Of a stretch of 43,295 nt of DNA, positions 37,631-43,295 are shown one piece after another. Position 1 is the stretch's first letter, and every line of letters starts with the position of its first letter. The stretch is from Sphingobium ummariense RL-3 (GTDB lineage: Bacteria > Pseudomonadota > Alphaproteobacteria > Sphingomonadales > Sphingomonadaceae): NCBI RefSeq assembly GCF_000447205.1, contig NZ_AUWY01000073.1, positions 1 through 43,295 on the forward strand. Reading direction: 5' to 3'. The notes under the pieces were generated by a model, which saw only the letters and a program-made list of their open reading frames with translations, was not told the origin of the DNA and ran no database searches. A program made the position numbers and the translations under genes.

Positions 37631-37729
37631 GTAACGGCCAGGTCACGGCGACGCGACAGGGACGCGACGGTCGGGTCACGGTGACGCGCCACCGACGCGA
37701 CAGTTGGGTCACGCTGACGCGACAGTTGG
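37631..37729. repeat. Tandem repeat with 11-bp phase (33-bp higher-order unit)
   Basis: Nine consecutive 11-bp units can be read, for example GTCACGGCGAC (37642), GCGACAGGGAC (37653), GTCACGGTGAC (37675), GCGACAGTTGG (37697 and 37719) and GTCACGCTGAC (37708). They group into 33-bp units beginning GTCACG at 37642, 37675 and 37708. The GTCAC-G-GTGAC unit is itself a near-palindrome. The array lies 162 bp upstream of the recO start. Confidence 0.75.
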
Positions 37730-37918
37730 TCTGCGGGTTCGCGCGGCGGGGGGGGGGAGATTCGGGGCAGGCAGGTCATCTGGCAGGATAGATCAGAGAT
37801 TATCCTACATTGTTAGGGGTGACGCGGGGCGGGAAGGTGAAGCGTCGGGATGCCGGATCGGGGATCAGTATGACGATGGGGATGGCTGGTTCCGAGCACC
37901 TTCAGAAACCACATTCTA

Positions 37919-37965
37919 CGTCACCCCGACCCCGTCGACAGGCACAGGTCAAGCCCGGGATGACG
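37919..37965. repeat. REP-like imperfect inverted repeat
   Basis: CGTCACCCCG (37919-37928) and CGGGATGACG (37956-37965) are complementary except for one position. The CGTCA-CCCCG...CGGGATGACG form resembles the dispersed extragenic palindromes common in sphingomonad genomes. Copy number cannot be tested here. Confidence 0.45.
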
Positions 37966-38148
37966 AACTTGGGATTTATGTCCGTTCCCTACCCTCGGGT
38001 GGCATGAGTGCGAAATGCCGCTACCGAAAGCTGCCTAGCTGATTTCGACAAGTTTGGTCGGTCCGTCAGATCATCCGCATCCCTAATACCAGCCATTCAT
38101 TCCGACGGCAGGCCAGCGGCTGAATGACTAAATCTGGTGGAGAGCGGA

Positions 38149-38586
38149 CTACCAGCCAGTGTAGGCAATATCGCCAGTCGTCCAAATCAGACGACCGATC
38201 TCATCCTGCTTCCAGTACACTGTCCCAAACGCCGCCTGATAGGTCGCAACGCCGTTGGACCGGCGCTGCCGGAACTCAGCCCAGCTTACGCTTTTGTCGG
38301 CTGAGCAACCGTCGTGAATGGTGAACCTCTGCCGCGAAAGCATTCTCCTCAGTTCTTTGGCAGATGATCCGGGCGGATAGGCAGCGTCAAGCCGCGCAAC
38401 AATTTCGGGCGAGTGCGAAGCAGTTTCCGGTTCCGATCCCTGCTCGCTGCCGCCTTCGCAGAGGAAGTTGCTTCCGCCCGTCGTCGTAGCACCGAGGAGT
38501 AGCGCGGGTAATTCGTGCTCGGGCTTTCCGCACCCACCAAGAACAAGGCAAGCGGCAACAACTGCAATATGTTTTCGAACGGGCAT
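38149..38586 (-). CDS. Small predicted lipoprotein of unknown function
   Basis: A 145-residue protein with a clean lipoprotein signal (AACLVLGGC, Cys19 as lipidated residue). I do not recognise the family. The mature part has CEGGSEQGSEPE, a conserved-looking middle (AAYPPGSSAKELRRMLSRQRF) and a C-terminal region with WAEFRQRR and AAFGTVYWKQDEIGRLIW. Two further cysteines (FLCEGG and DGCSADK) could form a disulfide in the periplasm. The PGSSAKELRRML segment recalls small lipoproteins with a helical repeat, but this is not firm. It stands alone, left of the uvrC-derived repeat, with somewhat lower GC than neighbouring genes; acquired origin is possible. Confidence 0.75.
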   Translation of the reverse strand: MPVRKHIAVVAACLVLGGCGKPEHELPALLLGATTTGGSNFLCEGGSEQGSEPETASHSPEIVARLDAAYPPGSSAKELRRMLSRQRFTIHDGCSADKSVSWAEFRQRRSNGVATYQAAFGTVYWKQDEIGRLIWTTGDIAYTGW

Positions 38587-38746
38587 ACAGTCATTGTCGC
38601 GAACTGCACGAATGTCTGCAAGCGGGCATGTTGCCGAATGATTTCCTACCGCGCAGCGTCAGCTATCGCGTGCCATTCCCCAGACCCGACAGTCCGCAAA
38701 CCGTCCCTGTCCGCCTCCCTATCACCTTTGGAAACAGCCATAGACC

Positions 38747-38793
38747 AGACCTGCTGCGCCACGGCCCTTGACACGCCGGGCGCGCGCTGGAGG
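38747..38793. repeat. Displaced copy of the uvrC 3' end (direct repeat, left)
   Basis: 47 bases identical at 46 positions to 39547-39593, which encode the C-terminal residues QRAPGVSKAVAQQV of UvrC. The only difference is C at 38766 versus T at 39566. Both copies have the same orientation and lie exactly 800 bp apart. Beyond 38793 similarity stops abruptly; on the other side it fades, with a 5-bp duplication (AGACC) and weak resemblance to the end of uvrC. Confidence 0.9.
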
Positions 38794-38852
38794 GCGGGCC
38801 TGGGCGGATGACAGGCGACTGCTTACCGTGACACGCCATCCCATCGCCCGCG

Positions 38853-39062
38853 CTATTTGGTGGCGAATTCGCCTGGTTCGGCGTTGAACTTGTCGCGGGC
38901 CGCGTTGCGCGCAGCCGTCGCGGTGGCGAACAGGTCTTCCTGCAGGGTGGAGGTGACGAGGGGATAACCCTGCGAGTTGTAGCGGGTGTCGCGGATCGTG
39001 AGGCGGAAATTGCCGTCCTCGTCCTTGCTTATCAGATAGGGTTTCACCGCTTGCCTGCTCAT
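38853..39062 (-). CDS. Small protein of unknown function, 69 residues
   Basis: A 69-residue protein starting MSRQAVKPYLISKDEDGNFR and ending AARDKFNAEPGEFATK. It is polar, with no signal peptide, membrane segment or cysteine; a beta-rich first half (KPYLISKDEDGNFRLTIRD) is followed by a helix (ATATAARNAARDKF). I do not recognise the family. The start at 39062 lies 29 bases after the terminator of the upstream small gene; an alternative start at 39104 would read through that hairpin. It is inside the 800-bp segment bounded by the uvrC direct repeats. Regular codon use suggests it is real. Confidence 0.65.
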   Translation of the reverse strand: MSRQAVKPYLISKDEDGNFRLTIRDTRYNSQGYPLVTSTLQEDLFATATAARNAARDKFNAEPGEFATK

Positions 39063-39087
39063 GTTCGGATCCGATTCCGCTGAAGGA

Positions 39088-39125
39088 AATAAAAAGCCAG
39101 GCAAAGCGCATCGGCTTTGCCTGGC
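39088..39125 (-). terminator. Strong intrinsic terminator after the 46-residue ORF
   Basis: A perfect 11-bp stem, GCCAGGCAAAG (39096-39106) with CTTTGCCTGGC (39115-39125), is followed on the minus strand by TTTTTATTT. It starts 13 bases after the stop of the small ORF at 39139. This is the strongest intrinsic terminator in the window and marks a short independent transcript upstream. Confidence 0.9.
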
Positions 39126-39138
39126 GGGTTTCTGGTGA

Positions 39139-39279
39139 TCAGCCGACCATGTCGGCGACGATCTGCTTCAATTCGCTGCTCGACAGGGTCGGATGCATCC
39201 GCCGCCTGGGCTGACCCAGGCCCGATGGCCTGTCGAAACGAGGAGAGAGAAGCGGTAATTTATTGCGATATACGTTCAT
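39139..39279 (-). CDS. Small ORF of unknown function, 46 residues, with its own terminator
   Basis: A 46-residue ORF starting MNVYRNKLPLLSPRFDRPSG, then an arginine cluster (QPRRRMHP) and a helical end (LSSSELKQIVADMVG). The ATG at 39279 has CCAGGAATTTC upstream, a fair ribosome site; an in-frame upstream ATG at 39333 is less likely. The protein is basic and non-membrane. The transcript ends at the strong terminator 39088-39125. It could be a small protein, a leader peptide for the 69-residue gene, a modified-peptide precursor without visible maturation genes, or the coding part of a regulatory RNA. I do not recognise it. Confidence 0.55.
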   Translation of the reverse strand: MNVYRNKLPLLSPRFDRPSGLGQPRRRMHPTLSSSELKQIVADMVG

Positions 39280-39405
39280 GAAATTCCTGGCGGCCAGATG
39301 CCGCCGCGTGGATGAATAAGCGCAGCGTCCCATGACGATGCGCTACCGAAACTATCATTGTCCGAAAACCATGATCCGGAGGGAAGCGAAACGCCTCAAC
39401 CCAGC

Positions 39406-39447
39406 ATTTCCGACGTTTTCCCGATATTTTTGAGGGGAAGCGGAAAT
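39406..39447. repeat. Interrupted inverted repeat in AT-rich intergenic DNA
   Basis: ATTTCCG (39406-39412) pairs with CGGAAAT (39441-39447), and inside them TTCCC pairs with GGGAA, around an AT-rich loop. It lies in the AT-richer stretch 39280-39526 between uvrC and the 46-residue ORF, which has no other supported gene. It may be a regulatory structure or a decayed element end. Confidence 0.4.
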
Positions 39448-39526
39448 ATCACAGATCGTCTTACACGATGTCAGTGGCAACTATATACGGGAGCTTCGTT
39501 AATTATTCAACCTCGGATCGGCGACG

Positions 39527-41440
39527 TCAGCCGTGAAAATAATCATAGACCTGCTGCGCCACGGCCTTTGACACGCCGGGCGCGCGCTGGAGGTCGTCGA
39601 GCGCGGCGTCGCGAACGGCGCGCGCCGTGCCGAAGTGCATCAGCAGCGCCTTCTTGCGGGCGGGGCCGATGCCGGGGACTTCGTCCAGCGAGGAGACGGT
39701 GATCGCCTTGCTGCGCTTCTGCCGGTGGGCGCCGATGGCGAAACGGTGCGCCTCGTCGCGCAGGCGCTGGAGATAGAAGAGGACCGGATGGTTCAGGGGG
39801 AAGGTGATTTCCCGCCCGTCCATCAGGTGGAACACCTCCCGCCCCTCGCGACCATGATGCGGCCCCTTGGCGACGCCGATCATCGTCACGTCCTCGATCC
39901 CCATTTCCTCCAGCATCGCGCGGGCGGCGGACAACTGTCCCTTGCCGCCGTCGATCAGGACGAGATCGGGCCATTCGCCGCTTTCGCGATCGGGGTCTTC
40001 GCGTTGCGCGCGGCCGAAGCGGCGCTCGAACATCTCGCGCATCATCGCGAAATCGTCGTTCGAGGTTTCCGGGTTCTTCATGTTGAACTTGCGATAGGCG
40101 CTCTTGCGGAATCCCTCCGGCCCCGCGACCACCATCGCGCCGAGCGCGTGCGCGCCCTGGATATGGCTGTTGTCGTAGATCTCGATCCGGTCGGGCACGC
40201 CGTCCAGCCCGAAGGTTTCGACCATTTCGTCCATGATCCGGCCCTGGCTGGTCGATTCCGCGAGCCGCCGGTCGAGGGCCTCCACCGCGTTGCGCTGCGC
40301 CTGGCGGATCAGGCGCGTGCGCTCGCCGCGCTGGGGCACCTCGATGCGGACGCGGCTGCCGATCCGCTCGGTCAGCGCCTGCGCCATCAGTTCGCATTCG
40401 GCGGGCTCGCGGTCGGCGAGGATCAGCTTGGGCGGCGGCACTTCCTCGTAGAATTGCGCCATGAAGCTTTCCAGCACCTCATCCGTCGCGACGTCGGCGG
40501 TGTGGACCGGAAAGAAGCTGCGATGGCCCCAGTTCTGGCCGCCGCGGATGAAGAAGGCCTGGATGCACATCGCCCCGCCCTTTTCCGCCAAGGCGAAGAT
40601 GTCGGCGTCGCCCAGACCTTCCGCATTGATCGCCTGCGACCCCTGGATGAAGGTCAGCGCTTTCAGCCGGTCGCGCAGCACCGCCGCCTGCTCGAAATCC
40701 ATGGCGTCGGAGGCCAGCTGCATCGCCTCGCCCAGCTTCTTCTGCACGGCGGTGGACTTGCCGCCGAGGAAGTCCTGCGCGTCCTTCACCAGTTCGGCAT
40801 AGCCCGCCTCGTCGATGCGGCCGACGCAGGGGGCGGAGCAGCGCTTGATCTGGTAGAGCAGACAGGGGCGCGAACGGTTGGCGAAGAAGCTGTCGGTGCA
40901 GGAGCGGAGCAGGAACAGCTTCTGCAGCGCATTGATGGTGCGCGTCACCGATCCGGCGCTGGCGAACGGGCCGTAATAGCGCCCCTTCGCCTTGCGCGCG
41001 CCGCGATGCTTCTGGACGCGGGGGAAGGCGTGATCCTCGCGCAGCAGGATGAAGGGGAAGCTCTTGTCGTCGCGCAGCAGCACATTGTAGGGCGGCCGGA
41101 AGCGCTTGATGAGCTGCGCCTCCAGCAGCAGCGCCTCCGCCTCGCTGTTGGTGGTGACGATGGTCATGCTGCGCGTCTGCGCGACCATGCGCTGGAGCCG
41201 CTTGGGCAGGCGATCGACCTGGGTGTAGTTCGCCACGCGGTTGCGCAGTGCCCGCGCCTTGCCGACATAGAGCACGTCGCCGCGCGCATCCTGCATCCGG
41301 TAGACGCCCGGGCGAACCGGCAGGGTCTTGAGCGTGGTGCGGATCGCCTCCACCCCGGCGTCGATGTCGGGCTGGCTGCCCTTGACGGTGAAGGTGGCCT
41401 TGTCTTCGTTGAAACGGTCGGGGGACTGGGGACGCGACAT
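39527..41440 (-). CDS. uvrC: Excinuclease ABC subunit C
   Basis: A 637-residue nuclease of nucleotide excision repair that makes both incisions around UvrB-bound damage. The N-terminal GIY-YIG domain (about residues 38-125; PGVYRMQD, LYVGKA) makes the 3' cut. A UvrB-binding UVR region (about 220-255; KKLGEAMQLASDAMDFEQAA) follows. The RNase-H-like endonuclease domain (about 400-560; RIEIYDNSHIQG, DLVLIDGGKGQLSAA split at the DGGKG core) makes the 5' cut. Tandem helix-hairpin-helix motifs end the protein (VPGIGPARKKALL, RAPGVSKAVAQQ). The last 47 coding bases are duplicated 800 bp away (38747-38793), but this copy is intact. Confidence 0.97.
   Translation of the reverse strand: MSRPQSPDRFNEDKATFTVKGSQPDIDAGVEAIRTTLKTLPVRPGVYRMQDARGDVLYVGKARALRNRVANYTQVDRLPKRLQRMVAQTRSMTIVTTNSEAEALLLEAQLIKRFRPPYNVLLRDDKSFPFILLREDHAFPRVQKHRGARKAKGRYYGPFASAGSVTRTINALQKLFLLRSCTDSFFANRSRPCLLYQIKRCSAPCVGRIDEAGYAELVKDAQDFLGGKSTAVQKKLGEAMQLASDAMDFEQAAVLRDRLKALTFIQGSQAINAEGLGDADIFALAEKGGAMCIQAFFIRGGQNWGHRSFFPVHTADVATDEVLESFMAQFYEEVPPPKLILADREPAECELMAQALTERIGSRVRIEVPQRGERTRLIRQAQRNAVEALDRRLAESTSQGRIMDEMVETFGLDGVPDRIEIYDNSHIQGAHALGAMVVAGPEGFRKSAYRKFNMKNPETSNDDFAMMREMFERRFGRAQREDPDRESGEWPDLVLIDGGKGQLSAARAMLEEMGIEDVTMIGVAKGPHHGREGREVFHLMDGREITFPLNHPVLFYLQRLRDEAHRFAIGAHRQKRSKAITVSSLDEVPGIGPARKKALLMHFGTARAVRDAALDDLQRAPGVSKAVAQQVYDYFHG
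39547..39593. repeat. uvrC 3' end, right copy of the 47-bp direct repeat
   Basis: This is the copy inside intact uvrC. Its partner at 38747-38793 has one mismatch. The pair brackets an 800-bp segment with two small genes, an arrangement like the attL/attR ends left by an element inserted in the 3' end of a gene. Confidence 0.9.
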
Positions 41441-41625
41441 GGCTGGAGAAATAGCGGCCGGGGCGGCAAGCGCAATGGCGCAGGAATTTGTCCGAGAAAT
41501 TCCTCCGCCCCCGTTGACCGTCCGCGTCCGCTTCCTATCTTCGCGGCACCGCCGGTCACAGGCGGAATCTCCCCCCTGACAGAAGGCGCCGCGCGCGCCT
41601 TCCCTCCTGCAAAAAGGGACATCCC

Positions 41626-42678
41626 ATGGTTGTCAAAGCCTATGGCGCCTATGCCGCCGACAAGCCGCTCGAAGCCATCGACATCGAACGCCGCGCGGTC
41701 GGCGCGAACGACGTCCAGATCGCCATCGCCTATTGCGGCGTGTGCCATTCGGACCTGCACCAGGTCCGATCCGAATGGGACGGCACGCTCTATCCCTGCG
41801 TTCCGGGCCACGAGATCGTCGGCCATGTGACCGCGGTCGGCGACGGCGTGACCAAGTTCCAGGTCGGCGACGTCGTCGGCGTGGGCTGCATGGTCGACAG
41901 CTGCCAGCACTGCGCGTCCTGTGACGAGGGGCTGGAGCAATATTGCGAGAACGGCTTCGTCGGCACCTATAACGGCCCGACGCCGGACGCACCGGGCCAT
42001 ACGCTGGGCGGCTATTCGCAGAGCATCGTCGTCAAGGACGATTTCGTGCTGAAGATCAGCCATTCCGAGGATCAGCTGGCCGCAGTCGCCCCGCTGCTGT
42101 GCGCCGGCATCACCACCTATTCGCCGCTGCGCCACTGGAATGTCGGACCGGGCAAGAAGGTCGGCATCGTCGGCATCGGCGGCCTCGGCCATATGGGCGT
42201 GAAGCTGGCCCATGCGATGGGCGCGCATGTCGTCGCCTTCACCACGTCCGAATCCAAGCGGCAGGAGGCGCTGGACCTGGGCGCGGACGAGGTCGTCGTG
42301 TCGCGCAATGCCGAGGAGATGGCGGCGCATGCGGGCAGCTTCGACTTCATCCTGAACACCGTCGCGGCGAGCCACGATCTCGACCAGTTCACGATCCTGC
42401 TGAAGCGCGACGGCACGCTGACGCTGGTGGGCATTCCGGAACATCCGCACCCCTCACCCAACGTCGCGGCTCTGATCTTCAAGCGGCGGTCGATCGCCGG
42501 ATCGCTGATCGGCGGCATCGCCGAGACGCAGGAGATGCTGGATTTCTGCGCCGAGAAGGGCATCGTCGCCGACATCGAGATGATCCGCATCCAGGACATC
42601 GAGACCGCCTATGACCGGATGCAGAAGAGCGATGTCAAATATCGCTTCGTGATCGACAGCGCGACGCTGGCGACCTGA
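41626..42678 (+). CDS. Zinc-dependent alcohol/aldehyde dehydrogenase (YahK/CAD-like)
   Basis: A 350-residue medium-chain NAD(P)-dependent dehydrogenase. Catalytic zinc ligands are Cys37 (CGVCHSDLH), His62 (PGHEIVG) and a later Cys in APLLCAGITTY. The structural zinc is held by Cys93, Cys96, Cys99 and Cys107 (DSCQHCASCDEGLEQYC). The Rossmann loop is VGIVGIGGLGHMGVKLA. The CGVCHSD form and overall pattern match the YahK/cinnamyl-alcohol-dehydrogenase group, which mainly reduces aldehydes with NADPH; substrate is not certain. The ATG follows AAAAAGGGACATCCC. It is divergent from uvrC and followed by a hairpin at 42679-42711. Confidence 0.93.
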   Translation: MVVKAYGAYAADKPLEAIDIERRAVGANDVQIAIAYCGVCHSDLHQVRSEWDGTLYPCVPGHEIVGHVTAVGDGVTKFQVGDVVGVGCMVDSCQHCASCDEGLEQYCENGFVGTYNGPTPDAPGHTLGGYSQSIVVKDDFVLKISHSEDQLAAVAPLLCAGITTYSPLRHWNVGPGKKVGIVGIGGLGHMGVKLAHAMGAHVVAFTTSESKRQEALDLGADEVVVSRNAEEMAAHAGSFDFILNTVAASHDLDQFTILLKRDGTLTLVGIPEHPHPSPNVAALIFKRRSIAGSLIGGIAETQEMLDFCAEKGIVADIEMIRIQDIETAYDRMQKSDVKYRFVIDSATLAT

Positions 42679-42711
42679 GCGTCCGAAGGCGGGCCGCCTT
42701 CTGCGGGACGC
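42679..42711 (+). terminator. Hairpin after the dehydrogenase gene
   Basis: Beginning at the base after the stop codon, GCGTCC (42679-42684) pairs with GGACGC (42706-42711) and AAGGC (42686-42690) with GCCTT (42696-42700). The structure is strong but no T-tract follows, so termination is likely but may be incomplete. Confidence 0.5.
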
Positions 42712-42796
42712 GGTCCGCCTTCCGCGCTTGACCGACGTTGTCATAAGGCCCATGGGCAGGTCTTCCGAAATTTTGCATTGCAACATGGAGCAGGCC

Positions 42797-43295
42797 ATGG
42801 CGGACAGCCGGCACGCAGCGCATCCCGCGCTGGTACTCTTCGCGCTCGCGGTGGGCGCCTTCGCGATCGGCACGACCGAATTCGCGGCGATGAGCCTGCT
42901 GCCCTTCTTCGCGCGCGACCTGGGGATCGATACGCCGACGGCGGGCCATGCGATCAGCGCCTATGCGCTGGGCGTGGTAGCGGGCGCGCCGGTGATCGCC
43001 GCCTTCGGCGCCCGGCTGCCGCGCCGGACGCTGCTGATCGGGCTGATGGCCGTGTTCGCTGTCGCCAACGGCCTGTCCGCGCTGTCGCCCAGCTATCACT
43101 GGATGCTGCTGTTCCGGTTCCTGAGCGGCCTGCCGCACGGCGCCTATTTCGGCGTGGCCGCCCTGGTCGCCGCGTCGCTGGTGCCGCCGGAACGGCGGGC
43201 GCAGGCGATCGCGCGCATGTTTGCGGGCCTGACGGTCGCGACGATCATCGGCGTGCCGGTGGCGAACTGGATGGGGCAGGCGCTGGGCTGGCGCT
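42797..43295 (+). CDS. MFS transporter, DHA1 family (AraJ/YdhP-like), N-terminal part
   Basis: The first 166 residues of a major facilitator transporter; the rest lies beyond the right edge. I chose the ATG at 42797 because GGAG sits six bases upstream; an ATG at 42785 in the same frame is possible. The first membrane segment has FAIGTTEFAAMSLLPFFARDLG, seen here as the pattern FAIGTTEF then MSLLPFFA, typical of sugar and drug efflux proteins of the AraJ/YdhP/NepI group. The conserved loop between helices 2 and 3 reads GARLPRRTLLIG, and RFLSGLPHGAYFGVAA is helix 4. About five membrane segments are visible. Substrate unknown. Confidence 0.87.
   Translation, partial: MADSRHAAHPALVLFALAVGAFAIGTTEFAAMSLLPFFARDLGIDTPTAGHAISAYALGVVAGAPVIAAFGARLPRRTLLIGLMAVFAVANGLSALSPSYHWMLLFRFLSGLPHGAYFGVAALVAASLVPPERRAQAIARMFAGLTVATIIGVPVANWMGQALGWR

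Larger units (their letters stand above)
37470..38148. other. Long gene-free region upstream of recO
   Basis: About 680 bp without a supported gene. It holds the recO promoter region, the 11-bp-phased tandem repeat (37631-37729), a run of eight G at 37748-37755 and a REP-like imperfect inverted repeat (37919-37965). Open frames here have no family-like sequence and mostly translate repeats. The stretch looks like decayed intergenic DNA between the recO operon and the small lipoprotein gene. Confidence 0.6.

Noticed and set aside
37470..37712. N-terminal extension of RecO back to 37712
   Set aside because: The extra 81 residues translate the 11-bp tandem repeat and do not resemble RecO; the family start is [10 protein letters not shown] at 37469.
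37631..37729. A small CRISPR array
   Set aside because: Units are contiguous and degenerate, 11 or 33 bp long, without unique spacers; no cas gene is nearby.
38722..39111. A 129-residue minus-strand frame ending in the uvrC-like repeat
   Set aside because: It overlaps the 69-residue gene in another frame and reads the uvrC fragment out of frame; its composition is non-coding.
42679..42796. A gene between the dehydrogenase and the MFS transporter on the minus strand (42454-42873 and 42635-43138)
   Set aside because: These frames are shadows of the two plus-strand genes, and the gap is taken up by the hairpin and the transporter's start signals.

Overview
This is a GC-rich chromosomal segment from an alphaproteobacterium, most likely of the order Sphingomonadales (Sphingobium/Sphingomonas/Novosphingobium type). 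The evidence is the alphaproteobacterial form of AddA/AddB, a DivL-type kinase with tyrosine at the phosphoacceptor position, the gene order ahcY-divL-tsaE-amgK-murU-addB-addA-trxA, a short flagellin of 278 residues, and amino-acid usage typical of the group. Nearly all genes are housekeeping genes. No insertion sequence, integrase, prophage or CRISPR array was found.

Layout. Positions 1-3253 (minus strand) hold a cell-wall operon running mltB, rlpA, dacF, tmk (cut by the window edge). A tRNA-Ser(UGA) gene lies at 3604-3693, followed by a 57-residue protein of unknown function, a lone flagellin gene with a strong terminator, and secA. Positions 8317-12561 (plus strand) hold a membrane glycosyltransferase, argJ, an inositol-monophosphatase-family phosphatase and a glutathione transferase. 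Positions 12581-25484 (minus strand) hold a long block: ahcY, then divL-tsaE-amgK-murU-addB, tightly overlapping, then addA and trxA. It joins cell-cycle signalling, tRNA t6A modification, peptidoglycan recycling, double-strand break repair and thiol redox control. Positions 25616-28338 hold yqgE and, divergently, a peroxiredoxin and AMP nucleosidase. Positions 28349-31344 hold a membrane diguanylate cyclase and a secreted M2 (ACE-like) peptidase. Positions 31399-37469 (minus strand) form a second long run: recO, leuB, a threonine-dehydratase-like enzyme, metZ, apaG, a LysR-type regulator and an alpha/beta hydrolase.

Positions 37470-39526 are the only accessory-looking stretch. They contain an 11-bp-phased tandem repeat, a REP-like hairpin, a small lipoprotein gene, two small unknown genes around a strong terminator, and a 47-bp near-perfect direct copy of the 3' end of uvrC placed exactly 800 bp from the real one. 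The window ends with uvrC, a zinc alcohol/aldehyde dehydrogenase and the first part of an MFS efflux transporter.

Functional themes are peptidoglycan turnover (DacF, RlpA, MltB, AmgK, MurU), DNA repair (AddAB, RecO, UvrC) and amino-acid/methyl-cycle metabolism (ArgJ, AhcY, MetZ, LeuB, threonine dehydratase). The best candidates for something unusual are the 800-bp uvrC-flanked islet with its small genes, the perfect 16-bp palindrome upstream of ahcY, and the phased repeats upstream of recO. I did not find clear evidence of a complete undescribed multi-gene system.
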